Shown here: positions 25,462 through 35,174 of the stretch, piece after piece
How positions within the stretch are numbered: position 1 is the first letter of the stretch
How the letters are laid out: the number at the start of each line of letters is the position of its first letter
NCBI RefSeq assembly: GCF_030412785.1
Contig: NZ_CP125295.1
Span: 3,162,001 to 3,226,000, forward strand
Length of the DNA stretch: 64,000 bases
Direction: 5' to 3'
Source: Paraburkholderia sabiae
Lineage (GTDB): Bacteria > Pseudomonadota > Gammaproteobacteria > Burkholderiales > Burkholderiaceae
Made by a program: the position numbers and the translations under genes
Notes under the pieces: model-generated
Seen by the model: the letters and a program-made list of their open reading frames with translations, nothing else
Databases searched by the model: none
Told to the model about the DNA's origin: nothing

Positions 25462-27915
25462 TCACTCGAGTTCGAGCGGCTTCACATTCCAGATCTCACG
25501 CGCATACTCGGCGATCGTGCGGTCCGACGAGAACTGCCCCATACCCGCGACATTTTCTATCGCGCTGCGCGTCCACCCTTGACGGTCGAGATAACGCTTG
25601 TCGACTTCGTCCTGCGTCTTCGCGAAGTCCGCGAAATCGGCGAGCACCATGTAGTGATCGCCCCAATCGACCAGCGTATGAAAGATGTCCGAGAAGCGCA
25701 GCGGATCGTCGGGCGAGAAGAAGCCGGTGCGGATCTGATCGAGCGCCAGCTTCAGCTCTGCGTTGTGCTCGTAGATTTCGCGCGGCCTGTAGCCCGTCGC
25801 ACGCAACTCGTCGACCTGATCCGCCGTGTGCCCGAAGATGAAAATGTTCTCGCGCCCGACGGCATCGCAGATCTCGATGTTCGCGCCGTCCATCGTGCCG
25901 ATCGTCAGCGCGCCGTTCAACGCGAGCTTCATGTTGCCCGTGCCCGACGCTTCCGTGCCCGCCATCGAAATCTGTTCGGACAGGTCCGCGGCCGGAATGA
26001 TCAGTTCGGCCACGCTGACGCCATAGTTCGGCACGAACACCACCTTCAGCTTGTCGCCGATCAGCGGATCGCTGTTCACGGTCTTGCCGATATCGCCGAT
26101 CAGTTTGATGACCGTCTTCGCCATCCGGTACGCGGACGCCGCCTTGCCCGCGAACATCACGACGCGCGGCACCCACTCGCGCTCGGGATGCGCGCGAATG
26201 CGGTTGTAGCGGACGATCACATGCAGCGCGTTGAGCAGTTGCCGCTTGTACTCGTGAATGCGCTTGACCTGCAGATCGAACATCGCGTCGGGGTCGAACG
26301 TCATCTTCGTATGATGCTGAAGACGATGGATCAGACGCAGCTTGTTCTGCCGCTTCGCTTCATGAAATGCGTGAACGAACGACGGATCTTCGCGCAGATC
26401 GCGCAGCTTGCCGAGTTCGAACAGATCGCGCCGCCAGTGCGTGCCAATCTGTTCGTCGATCAGCTTCGACATCGACGGACTCGACTGCGCGAGCCAGCGT
26501 CGTGGCGTCACACCGTTGGTGACGTTGGTGAAGCGCTCGGGCCAGATCTTCGCGAAGTCCGCGAAGATGTCGCGCGTCATCAGTTGCGAATGCAGCTTCG
26601 ACACGCCATTCACCTTCTGGCTCGCGACGATCGCCAGATGCGCCATACGCACGCGGCGCTGTCCGTATTCGTCGACAAGCGAGATGCGCCGGATCATGTC
26701 GACGTCATGACCCGAACGCTCGCTGACGTGCTTCAGAAACTCGGCGTTGATCTCGAAGATGATTTCGAGGTGACGCGGCAGCAGACGAGCGAGCGTCTCG
26801 ACGTCCCACGTTTCGAGCGCTTCGGGCATCAGCGTGTGGTTCGTGTACGAGAACATCTGCTGGATGTCTTTCCATGCCTTCGCCCACGGCACATGATGCA
26901 CGTCGACGAGCAGACGCATCAGTTCTGGAATGGCAAGCACGGGGTGCGTGTCGTTCAGATGCACCGCGACCTTTTCGGCGAAGCGGCCGAACGTGCTGTG
27001 CGTTCGCTGGTAGCGGCGAATCAGATCCTGCATCGTCGCCGACACGAAGAAGTACTCCTGACGCAGACGCAACTCGCGGCCCGCCGGTGTCGAATCGTCG
27101 GGATACAGCAGACGCGAGACGTTCTCCGACATGTTCTTCGCATCGACGGCACGGCGATAGTCGCCCTGATTGAACGCGGACAGATCGAGTTCTTCCGTTG
27201 CGCGCGCGGACCACAGACGCAGCGTGTTCGTCGCGCTCGTTGCGAAGCCGGGAATCACGGTGTCGTAGGCCATCGCGTTCACGTGCTGCGTTTCGATCCA
27301 TTCGACATGACCGTCGCGCTGCACCGTGCGTCCGCCGAAATGCACGATGTATTGCACTTCGGGACGCGGAAATTCCCACGGGTTGCCCGCGCGCAGCCAG
27401 TAGTCGGGCGTTTCGATCTGCTCGCCGTCGACGATCTGCTGCTTGAACATCCCATATTCATAGCGGATACCGTAGCCGAAGCCCGGAATGCCGAGCGTCG
27501 CCATCGAATCCAGAAAGCATGCGGCGAGGCGTCCGAGGCCGCCGTTGCCGAGCGCGGCATCGGGTTCGAGATCGGTGAGCGCTTCGAGATCCACGCCGAG
27601 GCCGCCGAGCGCTTCCTTCATCTGATCGTAGATGCCGAGCGCGAGTAGCGCGTTCGTGAACGTGCGGCCGATCAGGAATTCCATCGACAGGTAATACACG
27701 CGCTTCACGTCCTGCTCGTATTGCTGGCGCGTGGTTTTCATCCATCGCGCGACGAGCCGGTCGCGCACGGCGAGCGCGGCGGCGTGCAGCCAGTCTTGCG
27801 GGCGCGCCGTCACGGCGTCCTTGCCGACGCCGTACATCATGCGGTTGGAGATCGAGCGCCGCAGCGCGTCGACGGTACTGTTGAGCTGGTCGAATTCCAG
27901 ATCCACCGCTGTCAT
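25462..27915 (-). CDS. glgP: Glycogen/maltodextrin phosphorylase
   Basis: 817 aa GT35 phosphorylase that releases glucose 1-phosphate from alpha-1,4-glucans. The start at 27915 follows CGGAGG and gives [20 protein letters not shown]; the further open frame has no family sequence. Characteristic blocks are [14 protein letters not shown], the glycine loop [14 protein letters not shown] near residue 115, [17 protein letters not shown], and the PLP-lysine region [20 protein letters not shown] near 650. Length and motifs indicate an intact bacterial enzyme. Unlike in classical glg operons, no glgA, glgB or glgC gene lies beside it. Confidence 0.95.
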   Translation of the reverse strand: MTAVDLEFDQLNSTVDALRRSISNRMMYGVGKDAVTARPQDWLHAAALAVRDRLVARWMKTTRQQYEQDVKRVYYLSMEFLIGRTFTNALLALGIYDQMKEALGGLGVDLEALTDLEPDAALGNGGLGRLAACFLDSMATLGIPGFGYGIRYEYGMFKQQIVDGEQIETPDYWLRAGNPWEFPRPEVQYIVHFGGRTVQRDGHVEWIETQHVNAMAYDTVIPGFATSATNTLRLWSARATEELDLSAFNQGDYRRAVDAKNMSENVSRLLYPDDSTPAGRELRLRQEYFFVSATMQDLIRRYQRTHSTFGRFAEKVAVHLNDTHPVLAIPELMRLLVDVHHVPWAKAWKDIQQMFSYTNHTLMPEALETWDVETLARLLPRHLEIIFEINAEFLKHVSERSGHDVDMIRRISLVDEYGQRRVRMAHLAIVASQKVNGVSKLHSQLMTRDIFADFAKIWPERFTNVTNGVTPRRWLAQSSPSMSKLIDEQIGTHWRRDLFELGKLRDLREDPSFVHAFHEAKRQNKLRLIHRLQHHTKMTFDPDAMFDLQVKRIHEYKRQLLNALHVIVRYNRIRAHPEREWVPRVVMFAGKAASAYRMAKTVIKLIGDIGKTVNSDPLIGDKLKVVFVPNYGVSVAELIIPAADLSEQISMAGTEASGTGNMKLALNGALTIGTMDGANIEICDAVGRENIFIFGHTADQVDELRATGYRPREIYEHNAELKLALDQIRTGFFSPDDPLRFSDIFHTLVDWGDHYMVLADFADFAKTQDEVDKRYLDRQGWTRSAIENVAGMGQFSSDRTIAEYAREIWNVKPLELE

Positions 27916-28315
27916 CGAAGCCTCCGGTAAATCGACGCGGCGCGCGCTGAACGGTTTGCCCGTTGGGTGCGGGCGGAGTGCGAGCGGCGCGGGCCGGTCT
28001 GGTGGATAAATAAGCAGAGTAGGACATTTTGCGTCGTCCCGTCTCTGCGTCCAATGCGTTGTCTTAAGCGTTATCGAAATGTCTCTCAACCATGCAGACA
28101 CGCCGCGCGGCCGTGCAGTTCCATCTTTGCGCGAATGCGGCCAGCCAGTATTCCTTCGAGTTTCTTTCGACGGGCACGATGCCGGTGCAGACGGCCTGCT
28201 TCCTTGCACTAGTATGGATGAGTAAAAAGGCGGGCCGGAGACAGCTGCGTCGCGCTGCGTCCCGCCGGAACCGCTAACGCGCCACTAGCCTCGCCGTGCT
28301 CCGATGGAGGTCGAC
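27916..28315. other. Intergenic region between glgP and small gene
   Basis: About 400 bp. It holds the glgP ribosome site (27916-27926) and, on the other strand, the GGAGG site at 28306-28310 for the next gene. Open frames here on both strands have no coding character. No operator, terminator or repeat was recognised. Confidence 0.5.
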
Positions 28316-28543
28316 ATGAACGCACAATCCGTGCTCGGTATCATCCATGCGCAGGAATTGCTGATCGTCTCGCTCGTGCGCGCGCTGCCGCCCGGCGAAC
28401 GGCGCAAGGTTTCCGACGAGTTTCAAGGCCAGGTCGAATTGGCCGAAGCGCCGCATTTGAGCGATGGCCACGACCGCGAGATGTCGGAAGCATTCAGGGC
28501 GCATATCCGCAAGCTGTCGATTCTGCTCGCGTCTTGTAGCTGA
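28316..28543 (+). CDS. Hypothetical small protein
   Basis: 75 aa from ATG 28316, which sits 5 bp after GGAGG; an upstream in-frame ATG at 28304 overlaps that site and is less likely. The sequence (MNAQSVLGIIHAQELLIVSL, then PPGERRKVSDEFQGQVELAE) is helical and soluble, without a signal peptide. Function unknown; the ribosome site and composition support a real gene. Confidence 0.6.
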   Translation: MNAQSVLGIIHAQELLIVSLVRALPPGERRKVSDEFQGQVELAEAPHLSDGHDREMSEAFRAHIRKLSILLASCS

Positions 28544-28798
28544 AGTTTTCGCTCGCGTTCAATGCGCGAGATGCGCGCGCAATCTGTGTTCGTGTTGCGC
28601 GATTGACAGTTAGTTGCACCCGTGGGCATCGGCTGGCGGCCGCTTGCAACGACCTTTCACGCGCCGAGTTTTTGCGCGGCGCTCAGCACGATCCGCGCCA
28701 CTCTGTAACAATCGCTTCATTCGCATTGGATACGCCGGTCATCCGACGATCCGGCCCATGCCGATGCTTGCCCCGCCCGTTCCTAGCAGAGCCCGTCC

Positions 28799-30220
28799 TT
28801 GTCCGAGAACACACCCAACCCGGGCCGCGTCGCCGACGCGCCGATGTCCGCCGGTCATTGTTTCGCGATGGCGGCGATCATGCTGTCCGTCGCGCTCGCC
28901 TCGCTCGATACCGCCATCGCCAACACCGCACTGCCCGCGATGGCCGCGGATCTGCACGCAAGACCGGCGGCGTCCGTGTGGATCATCAACGCGTATCAGC
29001 TGGCGATGGTCGCGACGCTGCTGCCGCTCGCCGCGCTCGGCGATATCGTCGGGCACCGGCGCATTTATATCGCCGGAATCTGCGTGTTCACGGCGGCTTC
29101 GCTTGCCTGCGCGTTGTCGCCGACGTTGCCCTGGCTGGCAGGCGCGCGCGTCGTGCAGGGGCTGGGCGCGGCGGCCATCATGAGCGTCAATACGGCGCTC
29201 ATCAAGCATCTGTATCCGCCGCATCAGTTGGGGCGCGGCGTCGGCCTGAACGCGCTGGTGGTGGGCGTGTCGTTTGCGGTCGGGCCGACGGTTGCGTCGC
29301 TGATTCTGTCGGTGGCCGACTGGCCGTGGCTGTTTGCCGTCAACGTGCCGCTTGGCGTGCTGGCGTTGTCGTTTGCGTTGCCGGGACTGCCGCGCACGCC
29401 GCGCGGCACACATCACTTCGACCGCGTCGCCGCACTGTTGAACGTGATTACGTTCGCCGCGCTGATTTTTGCACTGGGAGAAGCAGCGCAGCGCGCGCCA
29501 TCGACGATCGTGCTCGGCGCGGCCGCCGTCGCGCTCGTGTTCGGGGCACTGCTGATGCGCCGCGAAGCCGGTCATCCGGCGCCGATGCTGCCCGTCGATC
29601 TGTTCAAGCTGCCCGTGTTCGCGCTGTCTGCCGTGACGGCCGTTTGCTCGTTCGCCGCGCAAGGGCTCGCGTTCGTCTCGCTGCCGTTCTATTTCGAAGA
29701 CGTCTTGCATCGCAGCCAGGTGGAAACCGGCTTCCTGATGACGCCGTGGCCCGTGATCGTCGCGCTGGCTGCGCCGTTCGCGGGCAGGCTGTCCGACCGC
29801 TATCCACCCGGACTGCTCGGCGCGATCGGCCTCGCGATCCTGTGCGGCGGCATGGCGTCGCTCGCGATGCTGCCCGCGCATCCGCCTGTGATCGACATCA
29901 CGATCCGCATGGCGATCTGCGGCGCGGGCTTCGGCTTCTTCCAGTCGCCGAATCTGAAAGCGCTGATGGCAAGCGCGCCGCCCAATCGCAGCGGCGGAGC
30001 GAGCGGCATCATCGCGACGTCGCGGCTGATCGGACAAACGACGGGTGCGGCGCTCGTCGCGCTGAGCTTTAGCATTGCCGGACGTCATGGCCCGACGCTT
30101 TCGCTGGCAGCGGGCGCGCTGTTCGCGGGCGCCGCGAGCGTTGCCAGCGGCTTGCGTCTCTTTGCGCCGTCGCATCGGGCGCAGACGGTGGTGACGACAG
30201 TGACGGCGAAAGAGCAGTAG
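28799..30220 (+). CDS. MFS transporter, DHA2 (14-helix drug:H+ antiporter) family
   Basis: Up to 473 aa, inner membrane, about 14 hydrophobic segments. The first helix motif ASLDTAIANTALPAMAADL (the D-T-A-I-A-N-x-A-L-P hallmark of EmrB/QacA-like exporters), motif A GDIVGHRRIYIAGI and the motif C-like GVSFAVGPTVASLI are visible. Expected to export drugs or other small molecules using the proton gradient. The start is a TTG at 28799 or ATG at 28844 (MSAGHCFAMAA); the second fits the hydrophobic topology equally well. No local regulator is present, and the substrate is unknown. Confidence 0.85.
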   Translation: MSENTPNPGRVADAPMSAGHCFAMAAIMLSVALASLDTAIANTALPAMAADLHARPAASVWIINAYQLAMVATLLPLAALGDIVGHRRIYIAGICVFTAASLACALSPTLPWLAGARVVQGLGAAAIMSVNTALIKHLYPPHQLGRGVGLNALVVGVSFAVGPTVASLILSVADWPWLFAVNVPLGVLALSFALPGLPRTPRGTHHFDRVAALLNVITFAALIFALGEAAQRAPSTIVLGAAAVALVFGALLMRREAGHPAPMLPVDLFKLPVFALSAVTAVCSFAAQGLAFVSLPFYFEDVLHRSQVETGFLMTPWPVIVALAAPFAGRLSDRYPPGLLGAIGLAILCGGMASLAMLPAHPPVIDITIRMAICGAGFGFFQSPNLKALMASAPPNRSGGASGIIATSRLIGQTTGAALVALSFSIAGRHGPTLSLAAGALFAGAASVASGLRLFAPSHRAQTVVTTVTAKEQ

Positions 30221-30224
30221 CCAA

Positions 30225-30251
30225 CAATGGCGGGCATCAAGCCCGCCATTG
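30225..30251. terminator. Hairpin between convergent exporter and threonine aldolase genes
   Basis: CAATGGCGGGC (30225-30235), loop ATCAA, GCCCGCCATTG (30241-30251): a perfect 11-bp stem in the 39-bp gap between convergent stops. No long T-run, but position and stability suggest a shared terminator. Confidence 0.65.
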
Positions 30252-30259
30252 CACGCACA

Positions 30260-31264
30260 TCAACGCGCGAAATACTCCTTCACCGCCGTCACGAACGTAT
30301 CGATATCCGCGCGCGACACGTCCATGTGCGTGACGAAGCGCGACGCGTACAGCATCTGCGTGAGGATGCCGCGCTCCTTGAGCCAGACTTCGAGCGGCGC
30401 GCAGTGCTCTTGCGGGAACTGCGCGAACACCATGTTCGTAGCCTGCGACTGCACTTTCACCTGATCGATCTGCGCGAGTCCCGCCGCCAGATGCGCGGCG
30501 TTGTCGTGATCTTCGGCGAGACGTTCGACGTTGTAGTCGAGCGCATAGAGACACGCCGCCGCCAGCACGCCTGCCTGACGCATGCCGCCGCCCAGCACCT
30601 TGCGCCAGCGATGCGCGACGTCGATCAGCGCCTTGCTGCCGACCAGCACCGAACCCACGGGCGCGCCCAGGCCCTTCGAAAAACAGATGGACACGGAATC
30701 GAACGGTGCGCACAGCGCCTCGACGGGCTGCTTCGACGCGACGGCCGCATTGCAGACACGCGCGCCGTCGAGGTGCGTCGCGAGGCCGCGATCACGCGCA
30801 AGCTGCGTCGCTTCCGCGACATAGCCCGCGAGCAGCACCTTTCCGCCGATCGTGTTTTCCAGCGCCAGCAGACGCGTGCGCGCGAAGTGATTGTCGATGG
30901 GCTTGATCGCGGCCGTGATCTTGTCGAGCGGCAGCGAACCGTCCAGCGCGTTTTCGAGCGGCTGCGGCTGAATGCTGCCCAGCACGGCCGCGCCGCCGCC
31001 TTCGTATTTGTACGTGTGCGCCGCCTGGCCGACGATGTACTCGTCGCCGCGCGCGCAATGCGCCATCAGCGCGGCGAGGTTGCTCTGCGTGCCGCTCGGG
31101 AAGAACAGCCCCGCTTCCTTGCCCGTACGCTCGGCAACCGTGGCTTGCAGGCGCAGGACCGTCGGGTCGTCGCCCCAGACGTCGTCGCCAACTTCGGCGG
31201 CTGTCATCGCGGCGAGCATGTTCTTGCCCGGACGGGTCACGGTATCGCTGCGCAAATCGATCAT
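30260..31264 (-). CDS. ltaE: Low-specificity L-threonine aldolase
   Basis: 334 aa fold-type I PLP enzyme that cleaves L-threonine and L-allo-threonine to glycine and acetaldehyde. Visible features are the N-terminal MIDLRSDTVTRPG, SGTQSNLAALMAHC, catalytic-region His83 in QAAHTYKYEGGG, the LDGARVCNAA block with the cofactor Asp, and PLP Lys197 in SICFSKGLGAPVGS. The start at 31264 follows AAGGAA and gives the family N-terminus; the much longer open frame upstream is non-homologous. It is monocistronic. Confidence 0.93.
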   Translation of the reverse strand: MIDLRSDTVTRPGKNMLAAMTAAEVGDDVWGDDPTVLRLQATVAERTGKEAGLFFPSGTQSNLAALMAHCARGDEYIVGQAAHTYKYEGGGAAVLGSIQPQPLENALDGSLPLDKITAAIKPIDNHFARTRLLALENTIGGKVLLAGYVAEATQLARDRGLATHLDGARVCNAAVASKQPVEALCAPFDSVSICFSKGLGAPVGSVLVGSKALIDVAHRWRKVLGGGMRQAGVLAAACLYALDYNVERLAEDHDNAAHLAAGLAQIDQVKVQSQATNMVFAQFPQEHCAPLEVWLKERGILTQMLYASRFVTHMDVSRADIDTFVTAVKEYFAR

Positions 31265-31401
31265 GTGCTTTTCCTTGAGGATGACGGGCGCCTCACGTAC
31301 AACGGCACGACGCGTGAAGGGCGCAATTGAATCCGGAGAGTGTATCAACTCCGTCGGGGAAGAGCAGGTAGACCGAATGGCCAGGTGGAAAGCGGCTGCG
31401 C

Positions 31402-34149
31402 TCAGGGCGTTTCGAGCGCGGGCTCCTGCGAATCGAAGGTATCGGTGAAGGCTTCGAAGTCTTCGATCGGCAGCGGGCGGCAGAACAGATAGCCCTGATA
31501 CGCGTGACAACCCGCGTCGGCGAGGAACTTGCGCTGCGCCTGCGTCTCGACGCCCTCGGCGATCACACCGAGGCCGAGACTCTGCGCGAGCGCGACGATC
31601 GTGCGCGCGATCACGGCGTCGTTCGGATCGTCGAGCACGTCGCGCACGAACGACCTGTCGATCTTCAATTGCCCTAGCGGCAAGCGCTTCAGATACGACA
31701 GCGACGAATAGCCGACGCCGAAATCGTCGAGCGAAAACACCACACCCTTGGTACGTAGCAAGGTCATCTTGCGGATGATGTCTTCGACGTTGTCGACCAG
31801 CACGCTCTCCGTCAGTTCGAGCTTCAGGCGGCTCGGATCGGCGCCCGTGCGGGCCAGCGCGTCGAGCACGCTCGTCACGAAACTGTCCTCGCGAAGCTGC
31901 TGCGCGCTCACGTTGACGGCAATCGACAGATGCGCGCGGTCCGCGCGCAACGACCACTGCGCGAGCTGCCGGCAGGCTTTATCCAGCACCTTGTCGCCAA
32001 GCGCGAGAATCAGGCCCGTCTCTTCGGCGAGCGGAATGAATTCGGCGGGCGGCACGAGTCCATGCTGCGGATGCTGCCAGCGCACCAGCGCCTCGGCGCC
32101 CGTCACACGGTTGCCGTTGAACACCTGCGCCTGGTAATGCACGAGCAACTGGTCTTCATCGATTGCACGACGCAGCGCCGCTTCGAGCGCGGCGCGCTCC
32201 ATCACGACCGTCTGCATCGCCGGATCGAAGAAGCATATCGCGTTGCGCCCGCTTTCCTTCGACTTGTACATCGCGAGATCGGACTGCTTCAGCAGTTCGT
32301 CGATCGAGGTTTCGTGGCCTGTGAAAAGCGTCGCGCCGATACTCGCCGTCGTGCGGAAGTCGGTGCCCGCGAGGTAGTACGGGTTGGACAGCGCGGCCAG
32401 CACTTTTTCGGCGGCGCCTTCGGTTTCGCTCGCGGCTTCGTCGCGACTACGGCTCAGATCGCTCAGCACGATCACGAACTCGTCGCCGCCCATGCGCGCC
32501 ACCGTATCGCCTTCGCGCACGCTCGCCAGCAGCCGTCCCGCGACCTGGCCCAGCAGCATGTCGCCCTTGTCGTGGCCGAGCGTGTCGTTGAGCGTCTTGA
32601 AGTTGTCGAGATCGACGAACAGCAGCGCGCCGTGCGAATGGTTCTGCGCGCTCAGCGCGATCACCTGCTTCAGCCGGTCGCGCAACAGCGTGCGGTTCGG
32701 CAGATGCGTGAGCGCGTCGAAGAACGCGAGTTCCTTGATCTGTTCCTCCGCGAGCTTGCGTTCCGTGATGTCGTAGTGCGTGCCGATGTAATGCGTGACG
32801 CGGCCGTCGTCGGCTTTCACAGCCGTGATGGTCAGCCACTTCGGATAGATCTCGCCGTTCTTGCGACGGTCCCAGATCTCGCCCTGCCAGCCGCCGACGC
32901 GACGGATCGTCTCCCACATCTCGCGGAAGAACGCGGCGTCGTGGCGGCCCGAACTGAGCAGACGCGGGTTCCTGCCGATCACGTCTTCGGCGGAATAGCC
33001 CGTGCATTTGGTGAACGCCGAATTGACGCGCAGGATCGTGCCGCCGGCGTCCGTCACCATCATGCCTTCGAGCGAATCGAACGCGACGGCGGCGATGCGC
33101 AGTTCGGCTTCGCTCTCGCGCACTTCGGCCGTCATCTTCGAAGCGAGCCGCATTGCGCGGCTGCGGCCGCTCGCGAGGCTCCACGCGAGCAAGGCGAGCA
33201 GCAGGCTCAGCCCCGCGCCCGTGCAGGCGATCAGCAGCTTCGCGTTGTGCCCGAAGCGCGCCTTGAAGTCGGGCAGCGCGGTCATCGACAGCGTCCAGTC
33301 GTGCCCGCCCACCACGAGGTATTCGTTCGCCGAAATCACTTCGCGCTGCTTCGGCTCGGCCGAGCGGTACAGCAGCGATTCGGACGACGGCTGCGTGCCG
33401 TCGTAGATCGAGAGGAAGAGTCCGGGCGGCTGGTCGCCATAGAGACTGGCCAGCACGTCGCGCATGCGGAACGCCGCGTAGACCCAGCCGAGCAGATGCG
33501 CACGGCGATCCTCGACGGTGTCTTGCGGCGCGCCGCGTTCGTAGACGGGCAGATACATCACGAAGCCGGCCACGGGCCGCGCGTCCGAATCCGACGCGAG
33601 TTGCACCTTGCCCGACACGACGGCGAGGCCCGAGTCGCGTGACTTCTCCATCGCGAGGCGGCGCACGGGGCTCGCCCACGAGTCATAGCCGAGCAGCGCA
33701 TTGGGATCGGCGTACACGGGCTCGCGCGCGACGACAGGCGCGTAGCCGTCGCGCTCGCCAAGCGGATCGATCGAATAATGTCTGCCGATGCGTCCGTGCA
33801 TTTCGGCGATGTGCGCATCGTGCCGTTGCGCGGGCACCCATTGCACGACACCGAGCGCCTGCATGCCCGCGACGCTCGCGTCGGCATTGACCGCGCCGAC
33901 GTAGCCGTGAAACGCGTCGAGATCGAGCGAGCCGCGCGCCGCGAACATACCCTGCACGCCGCGCAGCATCTGCTCGTAGGTGGCCATCCGCTGCTCGATG
34001 CGGCTGACGGCATCGCCCAGTGCGAAATTGAATTCGGAAAGCAGTTCGCGCCGCACCGCCTGACGCTCGTGATCCCACACTGACCAGGTGATCGACAACC
34101 CGGTCAGCAGAATCACCAGCGGCAACAGGACGAGGCGCGCGCGGCTCAT
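31402..34149 (-). CDS. CHASE-PAS-GGDEF-EAL cyclic-di-GMP signalling protein
   Basis: 915 aa membrane protein. Order: membrane helix (about 6-24), periplasmic CHASE sensor (about 70-235), second helix (about 304-326), PAS with PAC (about 350-470), GGDEF domain with intact GGDEF at 554-558 and an inhibitory RxxD site at 545-548, then an EAL domain with EAL at 686-688 and the DDFG motif at 808-811. Both catalytic signatures are intact, so it may make and degrade cyclic-di-GMP, with product inhibition. The ATG overlaps the stop of a periplasmic binding-protein gene (ATGA), so that protein may deliver a signal to the CHASE domain (inference). Confidence 0.93.
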   Translation of the reverse strand: MSRARLVLLPLVILLTGLSITWSVWDHERQAVRRELLSEFNFALGDAVSRIEQRMATYEQMLRGVQGMFAARGSLDLDAFHGYVGAVNADASVAGMQALGVVQWVPAQRHDAHIAEMHGRIGRHYSIDPLGERDGYAPVVAREPVYADPNALLGYDSWASPVRRLAMEKSRDSGLAVVSGKVQLASDSDARPVAGFVMYLPVYERGAPQDTVEDRRAHLLGWVYAAFRMRDVLASLYGDQPPGLFLSIYDGTQPSSESLLYRSAEPKQREVISANEYLVVGGHDWTLSMTALPDFKARFGHNAKLLIACTGAGLSLLLALLAWSLASGRSRAMRLASKMTAEVRESEAELRIAAVAFDSLEGMMVTDAGGTILRVNSAFTKCTGYSAEDVIGRNPRLLSSGRHDAAFFREMWETIRRVGGWQGEIWDRRKNGEIYPKWLTITAVKADDGRVTHYIGTHYDITERKLAEEQIKELAFFDALTHLPNRTLLRDRLKQVIALSAQNHSHGALLFVDLDNFKTLNDTLGHDKGDMLLGQVAGRLLASVREGDTVARMGGDEFVIVLSDLSRSRDEAASETEGAAEKVLAALSNPYYLAGTDFRTTASIGATLFTGHETSIDELLKQSDLAMYKSKESGRNAICFFDPAMQTVVMERAALEAALRRAIDEDQLLVHYQAQVFNGNRVTGAEALVRWQHPQHGLVPPAEFIPLAEETGLILALGDKVLDKACRQLAQWSLRADRAHLSIAVNVSAQQLREDSFVTSVLDALARTGADPSRLKLELTESVLVDNVEDIIRKMTLLRTKGVVFSLDDFGVGYSSLSYLKRLPLGQLKIDRSFVRDVLDDPNDAVIARTIVALAQSLGLGVIAEGVETQAQRKFLADAGCHAYQGYLFCRPLPIEDFEAFTDTFDSQEPALETP

Positions 34150-34949
34150 CGCGGTAGCGTGAAATCGACCATCGAATCCGCCAGTTCAGGTTTGAAATAC
34201 TTCCTGAAAATGCGGCGCACCGTGCCGTCCGCGCGCATCTCTTCGACGAGCGCGCGCCACTTGTCCCGCTCTTCCGGCGACAACGCCCTCTTCGACATGA
34301 TGAGGCCGTGCGGCGTGGCGGGATCGTTGAATTCGATGATGGTGGTGATGTCGCGGATGCGCTTCTCATCCAGCGCCGGATAGTCGAACGGCTCGATGAT
34401 CATCCCCTGAATGCTGCCGCGCATCAGCGCCTGATAGAGCGGATCCAGTCCGCCCGCCTGACTGACGCGATTGGCTGCGGCAAGTGTATCGACCAGTTCG
34501 TTAGCCGACTGACCATACCGGAAGCTTCGGATGACGCCAAGCTGAAACTTGTCGTTGTGTTCAAAATCGGACAGTTGCCGGATACCGGCGTCCTTGCGCA
34601 CGAGCAGATAGAACTTGTCGCTGAAGTAATACGCGAACGACGCGTACTGATCGCGCTCTTCGTTGGTGATGCCGGACAGGCTGAAATCGAGCGCACCCGA
34701 TTCGATCACCTTCCAGATGCGCGCCCGCGACATCAGGCTCACGCGAATTTCGCAGCCGCTGCGGCGCGCCAGTTCGTCGGCGAAATCCTTGTCGATGCCG
34801 GCGTTGGTGTCCTGCGAATAGAGCAGCCCATGATCGTGCAGCGCGAGCGTAAACGGACGCGTGCAGTCGGGGCCGCCTGCGAATGCGCAAGTGCTGGCAG
34901 CCGCCAGCGTGAGCGCGCCTAGCAAGCCGATGAATCCGCGGTAAATCAC
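34146..34949 (-). CDS. Periplasmic solute-binding protein family 3, coupled to c-di-GMP gene
   Basis: 267 aa. Sec signal peptide (MIYRGFIGLLGALTLAAAST, cut near AFA at 22-24), then family-3 binding-protein lobes: TLALHDHGLLYSQDTNAGIDKDF, LSGITNEERDQYASFAYYF, and a C-lobe ending RRIFRKYFKPELADSM. No ABC permease is nearby. Its stop overlaps the start of the CHASE-GGDEF-EAL gene by 4 bp, so the two are co-translated. The arrangement suggests a ligand sensor rather than a transporter part. Ligand unknown; polar amino acids are the family default. Confidence 0.85.
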   Translation of the reverse strand: MIYRGFIGLLGALTLAAASTCAFAGGPDCTRPFTLALHDHGLLYSQDTNAGIDKDFADELARRSGCEIRVSLMSRARIWKVIESGALDFSLSGITNEERDQYASFAYYFSDKFYLLVRKDAGIRQLSDFEHNDKFQLGVIRSFRYGQSANELVDTLAAANRVSQAGGLDPLYQALMRGSIQGMIIEPFDYPALDEKRIRDITTIIEFNDPATPHGLIMSKRALSPEERDKWRALVEEMRADGTVRRIFRKYFKPELADSMVDFTLPR

Positions 34950-35174
34950 GGTGACGCTCCCCGTCGTTGGGTGGTGGGTGCTATGGCCGTCGCCGGCCAG
35001 GCGATCGCTCGCGGAACGATTCGCGAGCCTACGCGAAAATGAACCATTCGGGTTAACGGCAAAAAAGACGGCCGACTTGACCTGGTGTTTGCGCGAATAC
35101 GGGATGCTCTCTCTCGCTGTTCATTTCATTTCGCCGACGCCGGAGCATCCGCGCCATCCGCACACTTTGCAACG

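Noticed and set aside
25438..27648. 736-residue plus-strand open frame opposite glgP
   Set aside because: Antisense to a clear glycogen phosphorylase; composition typical of a shadow frame.
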